From Aggregatibacter segnis ATCC 33393 (GTDB lineage: Bacteria > Pseudomonadota > Gammaproteobacteria > Enterobacterales > Pasteurellaceae): a stretch of 64,000 bases of DNA. The translations under genes and the position numbers were made by a program. A model generated the notes under the pieces. It saw nothing but the letters and a program-made list of their open reading frames with translations. It was not told where the DNA came from and did not search any database. Every line of letters starts with the position of its first letter. Position 1 is the stretch's first letter. Positions 55,427 to 64,000 of this stretch are shown piece after piece. The stretch is taken from NCBI RefSeq assembly GCF_000185305.1, contig NZ_GL622200.1, positions 637,252-701,251 of the forward strand, written 5' to 3'.

Positions 55427-56125
55427 CTAAAGATCTTCGGCTTGTTTCAACGCTTCTGCCGGTTGTAAAAACGCCGGGATTTTTGACCGCACTTTTTGCG
55501 GATTAAGCGTCAACGGGTAGGTGCGTTTTTGCGTCACGATAACCGTCAGCGGGGCAAACCAACCGGCGGTTTGATGGGATAGCGCCAAATTCCGCTGTTC
55601 CAAAATATCAAAGTTGAGTAATTCCAACCAATCGATGATCCGCCAAATGCAATAATGACGCGCGGGGAAGTCTCCCATTTTTGATTTAAAAAATAGGCCG
55701 TTAAGCGGATTAAACAGACTGAGAAATAAATAGCCGTCATCATTGAGAACGCGGTGAGTTTCTCGCAACACTTGATGGGGATCTTGGACAAAATTCAGCG
55801 TGTTGGCCAACACACAAGCATCCAACTGCTGTTGAATAAAGGGGAGTTCGGTGAGCTTGGCTTGTACAACTGAATGATGATCGTCTAAAAGTACGGTCAA
55901 ATTTTCCGCTATTTTTTCGCTGAGGCTAATTTGGTGGCGCAAGGGCAAATCACATTGGATTTCTGCGCTAAGTCCGCCAATTTTCAGAATCTGATAACCA
56001 CAAATTTTTGTAAACCAAGGGGCAAAATAAGCGTTTAATGCGTTACAATAAGCGCGCCCATTTGGCAGTTGTTGCCAACCGGTGGGCATCGCCAGTGACT
56101 TTTCATATTTAGCACGCCACATCAT
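55427..56125 (-). CDS. Class I SAM-dependent methyltransferase (YafS-like)
   Basis: A 232-residue protein with a methyltransferase type 11 core: QILKIGGLSAE near 45 corresponds to motif I, ANTLNFVQDPHQVLRETHRVLNDDGYLFLSLFNP spans motifs II-III near 115-148 and GLFFKSKMGDFPARHYC follows. Substrate unknown. It is divergent from gloB by 17 bases, as yafS and gloB are in E. coli. Confidence 0.82.
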   Translation of the reverse strand: MMWRAKYEKSLAMPTGWQQLPNGRAYCNALNAYFAPWFTKICGYQILKIGGLSAEIQCDLPLRHQISLSEKIAENLTVLLDDHHSVVQAKLTELPFIQQQLDACVLANTLNFVQDPHQVLRETHRVLNDDGYLFLSLFNPLNGLFFKSKMGDFPARHYCIWRIIDWLELLNFDILEQRNLALSHQTAGWFAPLTVIVTQKRTYPLTLNPQKVRSKIPAFLQPAEALKQAEDL

Positions 56126-56142
56126 GGTAACTCCGAGGTTCT

Positions 56143-56844
56143 ATGTTAATTCCGATTCCTGCGTTAAACGATAATTATATTTGGCTTTATGCACGGGAAA
56201 ATTTACCGTTGCTCATCGTTGATTTGCCTGAAACCGACAAGCTGTTTCACTTGTTGGAAGAACAACATCTCTCCGTTGATGCGTTGTTGCTCACGCACAA
56301 CCATGCGGATCACACGAACGGTGTTGCGGCGTTCAAGCAACGTTTCCCACAAGTACCGATTTATGGTCCGGCAGAGTGTGCTGCTTGTGGGCTGACGCAG
56401 GTGATTAATGAAGGCGACCTTATCACCGAACATTATCGAATTCAAGTATTGCCCAGTGGCGGGCATACGGCGCAGCATGTGAGTTATTGGGTGGATGGGC
56501 ATTTGTTTTGCGGTGATGCGTTATTCTCCGCCGGCTGCGGACGGGTGTTTACCGGTGATTATGCGCAAATGTTCGCTACCATGCAGCGTTTTGCAGCGTT
56601 GCCTGACGACACCATCGTTTGCCCGGGGCATGAATATACGTTAAGCAATTTGGCGTTTGTGCAAAACATTTGGGCAAACAAAAGTGCGGTGGAAAATCAT
56701 CGTGTTTTGGTGGCGCAATTACGGGCTGAAAATAAACCAAGTCTACCCACCACGATAGGCTTGGAAAAACACATTAATCCGTTTTTAACGGCAACTAACT
56801 TGGCGCAATTTACCCAATTACGCCAAGCAAAAGATACGTTTTAG
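56143..56844 (+). CDS. gloB: Hydroxyacylglutathione hydrolase (glyoxalase II)
   Basis: Metallo-beta-lactamase-fold thioesterase that hydrolyses S-lactoylglutathione to lactate and glutathione, completing methylglyoxal detoxification. The binuclear metal motif THNHADH lies at 51-57; further ligands are in SGGHTAQHV near 106, [12 protein letters not shown] near 123 and CPGHEYT near 162. At 233 residues it is somewhat shorter than E. coli GloB (251). An uptake signal lies in the coding region. Confidence 0.94.
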   Translation: MLIPIPALNDNYIWLYARENLPLLIVDLPETDKLFHLLEEQHLSVDALLLTHNHADHTNGVAAFKQRFPQVPIYGPAECAACGLTQVINEGDLITEHYRIQVLPSGGHTAQHVSYWVDGHLFCGDALFSAGCGRVFTGDYAQMFATMQRFAALPDDTIVCPGHEYTLSNLAFVQNIWANKSAVENHRVLVAQLRAENKPSLPTTIGLEKHINPFLTATNLAQFTQLRQAKDTF

Positions 56845-57031
56845 AAATTTGATGCTTCGCAATAAAATTGCAGATTAATGGCTTTTTTCTTGCGCTAATT
56901 TGCCCAAACATGGGCAATTCAGCTAGAATATAGCCCGTTTTTATGTCTATTTTTTATATTTTAGTGGGATAAATGTTGCCGTATTTGTTGTGTCAACATA
57001 ATAAAGTGCGGTGATTTTTCATGTATTTTTT

Positions 57032-58336
57032 ATGACGATTTTAGTTCTTGGTATTAATCACAAAACCGCCTCTGTTGCCTTACGGGAAAAAGTTGCTTTT
57101 TCTGACGAAAAACGTGCTTTTGCTTTGCGTCATATTCGGCAAATTGAATTAGCCGAAAGTGCAGTGATTTTATCCACTTGTAACCGAACTGAAGTTTACC
57201 TGCACAATAAAACCGTCCCGCCACAAGAAACGCAACATTGGATTCGCCAAGCTGTACAATGGTTCGCTGAAATTCATCAACTGGACTTAGCCGAGCTTCA
57301 GCGTTGCCTTTACACTTATGAAAACCTGCCTGCCGTCAATCACTTAATGGAAGTGGCGTGTGGCTTGGATTCATTGATTTTAGGCGAGCCACAAATTTTG
57401 GGACAAGTGAAGCAAGCTTATCAAATGAGCGAGCAGCACTATCAACAAGAACAGCAAGCTATTTCCGGCGAATTATCCCGTTTATTTCAAAAAACATTTT
57501 CCACGGCAAAACGCGTGCGTACAGAAACCAATATTGGTGAAAGTGCGGTATCTGTGGCATACGCTGCTTGCAGTTTAGCGCGCCAAATTTTTGAATCGCT
57601 GAGCGAATTAACCATTTTATTAGTGGGCGCAGGGGAAACCATTGAATTGGTTTGTCGTCATTTATTGCGTCACGGTGTAAAAAACATGGTGATTTCCAAC
57701 CGCACTTTAGCCCGCGCAGAAGCCCTCGTGGAGAAATTGGATACAACGGCGAATATTCAAATCCTGCCGTTAGAACAGTTACAGCAGGGCTTAAATCAAG
57801 CGGATATTGTGATTAGCTCTACCGGCAGCCCGCATATTCTGATGAGCCGCAACATGGTTGAAAAGGCGCAAATCATGCGCCGCTATCGTCCGATGTTGTT
57901 GGTGGATATTGCCGTACCGCGTGACATTGAAGAAAGTGCGGCGGAATTAGACAGTGTTTATCACTATACGGTAGATGATTTACAAAATATCATTCAACAT
58001 AATTTAAACCAACGGGAACAAGCCTCTGCGCAGGCAAAGGAAATTATTCAGGCGGAATGCGCGGATTTCTTTGCGTGGTTGAAAGTCCATCAGTTTTCTA
58101 ATTTGATCCGTCGTTATCGTGAAGAGGCGGAGCTTACTCGTCAGGATTTGCTGGAAAAAGCGATAGCTTCCTTACAACAAGGCGAAGAGGCGGAACAAGT
58201 ACTACAAGAATTAAGTTATAAATTAATGAATAAATTGATCCATTCGCCGACAAAAGCCATGCAAACCATGGTGAAAAACGGTAATGCGGTGGGTCTGCAA
58301 ACCTTTTCTAAAGCCTTGGGAATGGACGATGAATAG
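57032..58336 (+). CDS. hemA: Glutamyl-tRNA reductase
   Basis: First enzyme of C5-pathway haem synthesis, reducing glutamyl-tRNA to glutamate-1-semialdehyde with NADPH. The 434 residues contain the catalytic Cys50 in [10 protein letters not shown], the [13 protein letters not shown] segment near 115, the NADPH loop [10 protein letters not shown] near 190 and [11 protein letters not shown] near 297. ATG 57032 gives the family start [13 protein letters not shown]; a GTG at 57011 is in frame. No strong ribosome binding site is seen. Complete hemA implies de novo haem synthesis, unlike H. influenzae. Confidence 0.96.
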   Translation: MTILVLGINHKTASVALREKVAFSDEKRAFALRHIRQIELAESAVILSTCNRTEVYLHNKTVPPQETQHWIRQAVQWFAEIHQLDLAELQRCLYTYENLPAVNHLMEVACGLDSLILGEPQILGQVKQAYQMSEQHYQQEQQAISGELSRLFQKTFSTAKRVRTETNIGESAVSVAYAACSLARQIFESLSELTILLVGAGETIELVCRHLLRHGVKNMVISNRTLARAEALVEKLDTTANIQILPLEQLQQGLNQADIVISSTGSPHILMSRNMVEKAQIMRRYRPMLLVDIAVPRDIEESAAELDSVYHYTVDDLQNIIQHNLNQREQASAQAKEIIQAECADFFAWLKVHQFSNLIRRYREEAELTRQDLLEKAIASLQQGEEAEQVLQELSYKLMNKLIHSPTKAMQTMVKNGNAVGLQTFSKALGMDDE

Positions 58337-58398
58337 CCGTTCCGAATGTATTTAAATGCCGTTTAAAATCAGTCAATTTACTTTTACGGGAGAAAAAA

Positions 58399-59622
58399 AT
58401 GCGAGAAAGTCCTCAAATCGCGAACGTTGATCTAGTAAAACAAATGAATAGTGCGGTGGTGTATAAGCTCATCGATCAGCAAGGTCCTATTTCCCGTATT
58501 CAAATCTCTGAAATAAGCCAACTTGCTCCGGCAAGTGTGACTAAAATCACCCGTCATTTACTTGCTCGCGGTTTAATTAAAGAAGTAGAACAACAAGAAT
58601 CTACCGGTGGGCGTCGTGCAACCTCGATTGTGGCGGAACATAAACATTTTCGTTCTATTTTAGTGGGCATTGGACGTGAGCATTTAACGTTAGCCATTAT
58701 GGATTTGTCCGCCAAATTAGTGAATAAATCCGTTTTTACGCTTGAGAATTACCCAACACCACAAGCATTTGAACAGTTTTTATTTCAACGCTTGGATGAA
58801 TTTATTCAAGAAAATCAAAAACGTAGCAGTGAGTTTATTGCTATCGGTATCACTGTTCCTGGTTTTGTGGATGTTAAAAGCAACATGATTGAACAGGTTC
58901 CGCACTTTGACTTAAGCACGCCTTGGGACTTGGCAAATCACGTTGCCGAACGTTTCAATTTACCTACCTATATCGGGCATGATGTGCGTAGTTTAGCTCT
59001 TGCGGAGCACTATTTTGGTGTCACGAAAGATTGTTACGATTCGTTGCTATTGCGTATTCATCGCGGTGTTGGTGCGGGAATTGTGATTAATCACGAACTC
59101 TTTTCCGGCTATAAAAAGAATGTGGGCGAAATTGGGCATATTCAGGTGGATCCGTTAGGAAAACGTTGTATGTGTGGCAATGTGGGCTGCTTAGAAACCG
59201 TTGTGAGTAATTCAGCGATTGAAAATAAAATGTCAGAGTTATTGGAAGACGGTTACCAAAGTAAATGGCTTTCTTTGGAAGCCCATGACATTGAGGCAAT
59301 TTGCAAAGCCAGCAATAAGCAAGATGCGGTAGCCACAGAGTTAATTGAACACGTTGGTACACAAATCGGGCGTGTGTTGGCAATGAGCGTCAATATGTTT
59401 AATCCGGAAAAAATCGTGATTTCCGGTGAAATAACCCAAGCCAAAAATGTCTTATTTGCCGCAATTCGTCGCACCTTGGAAAGTCATGCCTTGCCGGCGT
59501 TTGTCCAAAATACGCCATTAGTCGCATCAGAGCTTAGCAATGAAGATGTGATAGGGGCTTTCGCCTTAGTGAAACGTGCGTTGTTTGACGGCAGTTTATT
59601 GCGCCGTTTAATTGAAGAATAA
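58399..59622 (+). CDS. nagC: ROK-family repressor NagC
   Basis: Amino-sugar regulator that binds N-acetylglucosamine-6-phosphate; in H. influenzae it governs sialic-acid and amino-sugar genes. The 407 residues have an N-terminal winged helix (IGNVDLVKQ-like start, PISRIQISEISQLAPASVTKITRHLL near 32-57), then the ROK domain with the zinc motif CMCGNVGCLE near 257. Length equals that of E. coli NagC (406). The paralogue Mlc is possible, but motif likeness favours NagC. No target genes are in the window. Confidence 0.88.
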   Translation: MRESPQIANVDLVKQMNSAVVYKLIDQQGPISRIQISEISQLAPASVTKITRHLLARGLIKEVEQQESTGGRRATSIVAEHKHFRSILVGIGREHLTLAIMDLSAKLVNKSVFTLENYPTPQAFEQFLFQRLDEFIQENQKRSSEFIAIGITVPGFVDVKSNMIEQVPHFDLSTPWDLANHVAERFNLPTYIGHDVRSLALAEHYFGVTKDCYDSLLLRIHRGVGAGIVINHELFSGYKKNVGEIGHIQVDPLGKRCMCGNVGCLETVVSNSAIENKMSELLEDGYQSKWLSLEAHDIEAICKASNKQDAVATELIEHVGTQIGRVLAMSVNMFNPEKIVISGEITQAKNVLFAAIRRTLESHALPAFVQNTPLVASELSNEDVIGAFALVKRALFDGSLLRRLIEE

Positions 59623-59790
59623 ATCTTCAAGAGAAAAGAGCGGTCCTCAAAAAGAATATTTTTGAGTGTCGGAGTGACTAAAAATCATTTAGGTTGAGTG
59701 AGGAGTAAACTAAGCGTTGAGTAAAATTAACGCGATTTGTTTAATCTCTATCCGAATGATCTAATTTTATTTATTTTCCCAAAAAAATGG

Positions 59791-59819
59791 TTGACGAGTA
59801 GGGGCAATATCCGCATAAT
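59791..59819 (+). promoter_or_regulatory. Promoter of the tRNA cluster
   Basis: TTGACG and CATAAT are spaced by 17 bases and followed by the GC-rich discriminator ACGCCCCGC, a stringent stable-RNA promoter 38 bases before tRNA-Met. The rest of the 234-base gap from nagC (59623-59790) shows only a weak variant uptake sequence. Confidence 0.75.
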
Positions 59820-59856
59820 ACGCCCCGCAAAGTCAATGAGATGATTGCAAATAAAT

Positions 59857-59933
59857 GGCTATGTAGCTCAGTTGGTTAGAGCACAACACTCATAATGTTG
59901 GGGTCACAGGTTCGAATCCCGTCATAGCCACCA
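59857..59933 (+). tRNA. tRNA-Met (anticodon CAT, elongator type)
   Basis: A complete 77-base cloverleaf with acceptor GGCTATG/CATAGCC, anticodon loop CTCATAA and encoded CCA. It resembles E. coli elongator tRNA-Met (metT) rather than the initiator, which starts with an unpaired C. Confidence 0.96.
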
Positions 59934-59938
59934 TATTT

Positions 59939-60023
59939 GCGGGACTGGCGAAATTGGTAGACGCACCGGATTTAGGTTCCGGCGCCGCGAGGTGTGTGGG
60001 TTCAAGTCCCTCGTCCCGCACCA
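59939..60023 (+). tRNA. tRNA-Leu (anticodon TAG)
   Basis: An 85-base tRNA with the long variable arm of leucine tRNAs, acceptor GCGGGAC/GTCCCGC, anticodon loop ATTTAGG and encoded CCA. It begins 5 bases after tRNA-Met. Confidence 0.96.
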
Positions 60024-60051
60024 TTTATTTCATTGATATCAATATAGTAGT

Positions 60052-60126
60052 TGGGGTATCGCCAAGCGGTAAGGCACCGGGTTTTGATCTCGGCATCCCT
60101 AGGTTCGAATCCTAGTACCCCAGCCA
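60052..60126 (+). tRNA. tRNA-Gln (anticodon TTG), copy 1
   Basis: A complete 75-base tRNA with acceptor TGGGGTA/TACCCCA, anticodon loop TTTTGAT and encoded CCA. Confidence 0.96.
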
Positions 60127-60162
60127 TACTATTCTCAGTTTCTACTTCTAATAAAAATCTAT

Positions 60163-60237
60163 TGGGGTATCGCCAAGCGGTAAGGCACCGGGTTTTGATC
60201 TCGGCATCCCTAGGTTCGAATCCTAGTACCCCAGCCA
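60163..60237 (+). tRNA. tRNA-Gln (anticodon TTG), copy 2
   Basis: Identical in all 75 bases to the copy at 60052-60126, with a different 36-base spacer between them; a tandem duplication kept identical. Confidence 0.96.
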
Positions 60238-60341
60238 CCTTCTTTTTCTTCCCTCTAAGTTAATTCGACTTGAATTGATTTAATGAAAATTTTTATCGCA
60301 ATTACCTACCGCACTTTTTCTTATTGAAGGCATTGGATTTT

Positions 60342-61145
60342 TTAGTCTTGGTATTTCTCCCAAGAAGAGTCATCCAAAATTTTACCAAAATGGCTTTCGA
60401 TTAGTCGTTTAGTAATATCCGTTTGTGGATCGGTGAAAATTGAACGTGTCTCACCATATTCAATCATCACGCCGTCTTCCATCACTAAAATTTCATCGGC
60501 AATATGCTTAATAATCCCCAAATGCTGACCAACATAAATATAGGCAAGTCCCAGTTTGTTTTGTAACTCGAGCATTAAATTAGTCAGTTGGGTTTTGACC
60601 GTGGTATCTAATGACCCGACCGCATCATCAATAATGATAATTTGTGGATCTAAAATTAACGCTCGAGCAAGGGCAATACGCTGTTTTTGGCTCACGGAAA
60701 GCGTATTAATTTTGATGTTGGCATGATCAGGATGCATTCCCACTAATTTCAAAATGTTAAAAATTTTCTGATTTCGTTCTTGCTCGTTTAGATGGGTGGC
60801 TAATAACAAGGGGGTATCAAGAATTTGCCCTACATTGAGACGTGGATTAAACGCCGTATTCGGATCCTGAAACACCATGCGGATATGTTTGGAGCGATAG
60901 TTGTAATCACCGAAAGTGAGTGGTTTATCTTTGAATAGGATTTTGCCTGAAGTGGGTTCGGTGATGCCTACGATCATTTTTGCCAGGGTAGATTTTCCTG
61001 AGCCATTACGTCCGATAATCGCCAATGTTTTGCCCGCTTCGAGGGAAAAACTGATTTCTTCTACTGCGCGAAAATGACCGGGGTTAAGCAGACCGAGCGT
61101 ATTTTTAAATGATTTTGTGAGATCTTCCACTTGTAATAATGGCAT
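60342..61145 (-). CDS. sapF: Sap peptide/haem transport ATP-binding protein SapF
   Basis: Second ATPase of the Sap ABC importer. The 267 residues show Walker [10 protein letters not shown] near 43, signature [15 protein letters not shown] near 150 and Walker B IIIDDA near 173. It is the last sap gene here and follows sapD by 10 bases. In H. influenzae the Sap system imports host antimicrobial peptides for degradation and also haem and polyamines. The region between it and the tRNA cluster (60238-60341) has one uptake signal and no clear terminator. Confidence 0.94.
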   Translation of the reverse strand: MPLLQVEDLTKSFKNTLGLLNPGHFRAVEEISFSLEAGKTLAIIGRNGSGKSTLAKMIVGITEPTSGKILFKDKPLTFGDYNYRSKHIRMVFQDPNTAFNPRLNVGQILDTPLLLATHLNEQERNQKIFNILKLVGMHPDHANIKINTLSVSQKQRIALARALILDPQIIIIDDAVGSLDTTVKTQLTNLMLELQNKLGLAYIYVGQHLGIIKHIADEILVMEDGVMIEYGETRSIFTDPQTDITKRLIESHFGKILDDSSWEKYQD

Positions 61146-61155
61146 TTTCTTTCCT

Positions 61156-62205
61156 TTATTCTTGATCGGAGCTTAAAGTGAGCGGTTGAATCAATTCTTT
61201 TTCTTTGATTTTCTTTTCCCGTAAATTGATTGGGAAATGGCAGAAAAATTCATGCTGTTTAATACGAAGTGCGGTTGGTTTTACGATACATTTTTTCTGC
61301 GCAAATGGACAACGCGGGCCAAGACGACAGCCAATCGGCATTTGTTCCAGTAGAGGAACCGAACCTTTGAGGGTGCCAAGCTGACCTTTAAAAGGCAAAG
61401 GTTGGGTGAAATCCGGAATGGAATGCAACAAGGCTTGAGTATAGGGGTGATGTGGGGTTTCTAAAATATTCTCTTTAGGGCCGGATTCCGCATTCTGTCC
61501 GCAATACAGCACAATAAACGAATCACACCATTCGCTGATAGTGTTGATGTCATTACTGGCAAGTAAAATGGATGTACCTTGGTTTTGATTCATACTTGAA
61601 AGCAGACGGAATATTTGCACTTTTGTAATCGACTCCACTGAATTTGCCGGTTCATCGGCAATCAACAAACGAGGTTGGTTTGCCACGGCAATGGCAATCA
61701 TGACTTTTTGCCCTTCTCCTTCCGTTAATTCATGAGGGTAACTGCGCATGATATCTTTGTGTTCTTTGATTCCGACGCGGTGCAGTAACTCAATGGCGCG
61801 ACGTTTTTTCCAATTAAATAAACGTTGCCACCAACGACCTTTAAATGTCCATCCCGGGATACTTTGGATGAGTTGTTTACCAATTTTCTGGCTAGGATCA
61901 AGACAGGTTAACGGGTCTTGGAACACCATTGAAATTTCTTTACCCACAAGTTTACGACGTTGTGCCGGTGTGAGTTTTAGCAATTCAACATCATTAAAAC
62001 GGAAACGATCAGCGGTAACAATCCAAGAATCTTTAAAGGCATTACAGATAACTTTAGCAATGAGGCTTTTGCCCGAACCGGATTCACCGACTAAGCCGCA
62101 AATTTCCCCTTCATCAATTGTAAAACTGACATTATCGACAATACGAATTAACCCATTTGGAGTTTGGATATCAATGCGAAGATTGCGAATATCTAAGAGT
62201 GCCAT
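61156..62205 (-). CDS. sapD: Sap transport ATP-binding protein SapD
   Basis: First ATPase of the importer, 349 residues. Walker [13 protein letters not shown] lies near 39 and Walker [13 protein letters not shown] near 180; the oligopeptide-transporter C-terminal extension carries the cysteine motif [14 protein letters not shown] near 292. The signature is altered to [19 protein letters not shown], as in other SapD proteins. It follows sapC by 6 bases. Confidence 0.94.
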   Translation of the reverse strand: MALLDIRNLRIDIQTPNGLIRIVDNVSFTIDEGEICGLVGESGSGKSLIAKVICNAFKDSWIVTADRFRFNDVELLKLTPAQRRKLVGKEISMVFQDPLTCLDPSQKIGKQLIQSIPGWTFKGRWWQRLFNWKKRRAIELLHRVGIKEHKDIMRSYPHELTEGEGQKVMIAIAVANQPRLLIADEPANSVESITKVQIFRLLSSMNQNQGTSILLASNDINTISEWCDSFIVLYCGQNAESGPKENILETPHHPYTQALLHSIPDFTQPLPFKGQLGTLKGSVPLLEQMPIGCRLGPRCPFAQKKCIVKPTALRIKQHEFFCHFPINLREKKIKEKELIQPLTLSSDQE

Positions 62206-62211
62206 AGTTAT

Positions 62212-63099
62212 CTACTCATAATATTTGGTAATTGCTCGGCATAGCCCATTGGTAAACACCAAGCCAATTAATACGCTGATGATAATTGCAAGTCCCGGCA
62301 GAATAACCGTCCAAGGGGCTAAATAAATTAATTCTAAGGAGTCTTTTATCATCGCCCCCCATTCCGGTGCAGGGCGTTGCGCGCCGAGAGAAATAAAACT
62401 GAGGGCACTAATATCCAAAATGGCAATTGTAAATGCGCGGGAAATTTCTTGAATATATTGTGGCGCAATGTTGGGTAAGATGGTTTCTTTCAGTAATACG
62501 CTGTTAGAGATGCCGTCTAAGCGTAACATCAGTACATATTCTTTTTTGAGTTCAGCTTGAATACTACGATAAATTTCATGTACGAAATAAGGCAGTAATG
62601 CCAAGGTGATTGCCAACATGGCGTTAATTAAACTTGGTTCCATTAAGGTAGCGATAATGATTGCCACGAGTAACACCGGAATGGTGAGGAACGCATCTAA
62701 AAAATGCCCCAGTACACGAGATTTAATGCCTTGCGACATGCCTGCCCAAATGCCAAGCCCACCGCCAATAAGGGCGGTCAGAATAACCACAATAATCGCC
62801 GTGCCAACGGTGTAGGTGGTGCCGATAATAATACGACTGAGCACATCCCGACCAATATCATCGGTTCCTAAAAAATAGGCGATCTGGCCGTTATTGGCCC
62901 AAGAAGGCGGCATAAGTTCTTGTCCGATAAATTGCATTTCAGCAGAGTAGGGGGCAATGAATGGACTAAAAAGTGCGGTCAAAATCAGCACTAAAAGAGC
63001 ATAGAAACTGAAAAGCGCAATGCGATCTTCTCGGAAGAGTGCCCAAATATGCTTTAATGTGTCGCTTTCGCGAAAATCTTCAGGTTCTCTATCTTGCAT
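62212..63099 (-). CDS. sapC: Sap transport permease SapC
   Basis: A 295-residue ABC permease of the DppC/OppC type, with five to six membrane segments and the ATPase-contact loop region (LDGISNSVLLKETILPNIAPQ near 195). The start overlaps the end of sapB by 11 bases, indicating coupled translation. Confidence 0.93.
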   Translation of the reverse strand: MQDREPEDFRESDTLKHIWALFREDRIALFSFYALLVLILTALFSPFIAPYSAEMQFIGQELMPPSWANNGQIAYFLGTDDIGRDVLSRIIIGTTYTVGTAIIVVILTALIGGGLGIWAGMSQGIKSRVLGHFLDAFLTIPVLLVAIIIATLMEPSLINAMLAITLALLPYFVHEIYRSIQAELKKEYVLMLRLDGISNSVLLKETILPNIAPQYIQEISRAFTIAILDISALSFISLGAQRPAPEWGAMIKDSLELIYLAPWTVILPGLAIIISVLIGLVFTNGLCRAITKYYE

Positions 63100-64000
63100 G
63101 CCAACCCTTCTTATTTAACGGATCCAAAATAAAGATTAAGCTTTCAGATGCCACTTTAATGATAATAATACAAAGCCCGATAGTAATGATGCCGGCTGAA
63201 ATACTGTTGTAGTCTTGCTGTGTGACGGCATCAATTAACCAACGTCCGATTCCCGGCCAACCTAAGGTATTTTCAACCAACATACATTGTGTAATCACCA
63301 ACGTAAATAAACGGGTGGTGTGAGGAATTAACAAAGGCAAGGTGTTGCGTAAAACGTATTTACGTAACACGCTAAATTTCGACCAACCTCGTGTAGAAGC
63401 AACTTTGACGTAGTTTTGCTGGAAGATAAATTCTGCTCGCTGTTGTACTAAACGTACGATTTCCATGGTGGGTAAAATGGTTAAAACTAAGGTTGGTAAT
63501 GCCAAGTGTTGTAAAACGTTTTGGATGATTTTAATCCGATAAGGCGCTTCAACAAACCAAACGTCAATAATTGGGAAACCGCTAATCGGCTTGATTTCAT
63601 AAAGTAAATTGTATTGCCCGATTGCAGAAATTTCCCATGCATTAATTGCAGAAAAATACAGTAAAATCGGCGCAATCCAAAATACCGGCAAGGAGAGGCC
63701 AACAGCAGATAAAGTGCGGATGGTTTTTCCGATAAAATTAGCAGGATAAATTGCACCGATGAGCCCAAGGGGAATACCGAACAATGTTGCCAGTAAAATC
63801 GCACAAAAACAGAGTTCTAATGTTGGTGGGAGCACGGTAAAAATAGTCGATTTAAGGGCTTCGCCACCGTTATAGCTGATGCCTAAGTCACCTTGGATAA
63901 GGCGCACCAAATAATGAAAATAGCCACTGTAAAAGTGCGGTGTCATTAATTCGGCATTAAGCGGATCTTGCATCAAAATCAGGTAACTGATTAATGTTAG
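63089..64000 (-). CDS. sapB: Sap transport permease SapB, 5' end beyond the window
   Basis: A DppB/OppB-type permease; 303 codons are present. The reading frame stays open to base 64000 (LTLISYLILMQDPL at the edge), so the true start and first membrane helix lie outside. Visible are GDLGISYNGG near the beginning of the periplasmic part, LYEIKPISGFPIIDVWF in the middle, and the ATPase-contact EAA-like loop ASTRGWSKFSVLRKYVLRNTLP. Typical SapB has about 321 residues. sapA is expected just upstream. Confidence 0.93.
   Translation of the reverse strand, partial: LTLISYLILMQDPLNAELMTPHFYSGYFHYLVRLIQGDLGISYNGGEALKSTIFTVLPPTLELCFCAILLATLFGIPLGLIGAIYPANFIGKTIRTLSAVGLSLPVFWIAPILLYFSAINAWEISAIGQYNLLYEIKPISGFPIIDVWFVEAPYRIKIIQNVLQHLALPTLVLTILPTMEIVRLVQQRAEFIFQQNYVKVASTRGWSKFSVLRKYVLRNTLPLLIPHTTRLFTLVITQCMLVENTLGWPGIGRWLIDAVTQQDYNSISAGIITIGLCIIIIKVASESLIFILDPLNKKGWHAR

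Noticed and set aside
59857-60237. A genomic island integrated at the tRNA cluster
   Set aside because: The tRNAs are followed directly by the normal sap operon, with no integrase and no partial tRNA repeat.
60002-60238. A minus-strand frame of 78 codons with an internal repeated peptide (GFEPRDAEIKTRCLTAWRYPN)
   Set aside because: It is the translated complement of the two tRNA-Gln genes, a well-known false protein.
1-64000. Prophage, insertion sequences, CRISPR array, restriction or other defence genes
   Set aside because: No integrase, transposase, repeat-spacer arrangement or defence-family motif was found on reading all genes; the gap contents were also checked.

Overview
The window is a 64 kb stretch of a Pasteurellaceae chromosome. 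The evidence is the Haemophilus-type DNA uptake signal (AAGTGCGGT or its complement), present roughly once per kilobase both inside genes and between them. Gene blocks also resemble Haemophilus influenzae and E. coli order: ybfE-fldA-fur, ybfF, seqA-menE-mscK-aroC-mepA-yfcA-lpxM, zevA-zevB-uvrB and sapBCDF. A glucose-type PTS permease and a Gram-positive-like maltodextrin locus suggest Aggregatibacter or a close relative rather than H. influenzae itself; this genus call is an inference. No rRNA, prophage, insertion sequence or CRISPR array was seen.

Left part (1-14.7 kb): a maltodextrin locus in which MalQ and MalP share one uninterrupted reading frame, transcribed away from a GntR-family regulator over a palindromic operator and a consensus CRP site. 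Next come divergent metE and metR with a tandem MetJ-type operator, metR being followed by azlCD. A run of plus-strand housekeeping genes follows (DUF535 gene, cmk, rpsA, ihfB, lapAB, pyrF, yciH).

Middle (14.3-41.2 kb): minus-strand sirB2, gyrA, fur, fldA, ybfE and ybfF; then a long plus-strand run from seqA through lpxM, apt, dnaX and three less-characterised membrane or exported proteins. dnaX carries an A10 slippery run that predicts a truncated gamma subunit. parC and parE sit on the minus strand, followed by a periplasmic cytochrome c peroxidase divergent from the nitrosative-stress repair protein YtfE, and a DsrE-family protein.

Right part (41.3-64 kb): ettA; a gene-poor gap that holds a complete minus-strand promoter-terminator unit for a transcript of about 46 nt; the zinc transporter pair zevAB; tRNA-Asn; uvrB; degP with zapG; ycaO; manA; a YegP-like protein; a PTS glucose-family permease; gloB divergent from a methyltransferase gene; hemA; nagC; a four-gene tRNA cluster (Met, Leu, Gln, Gln) behind a stringent-type promoter; and the sapBCDF transporter operon, cut by the window end.

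Most of the window is core metabolism and information processing. The points that stand out are the MalQ-MalP fusion frame, the dnaX slippery site, the tiny RNA unit near 43.25 kb and several well-formed regulatory sites.
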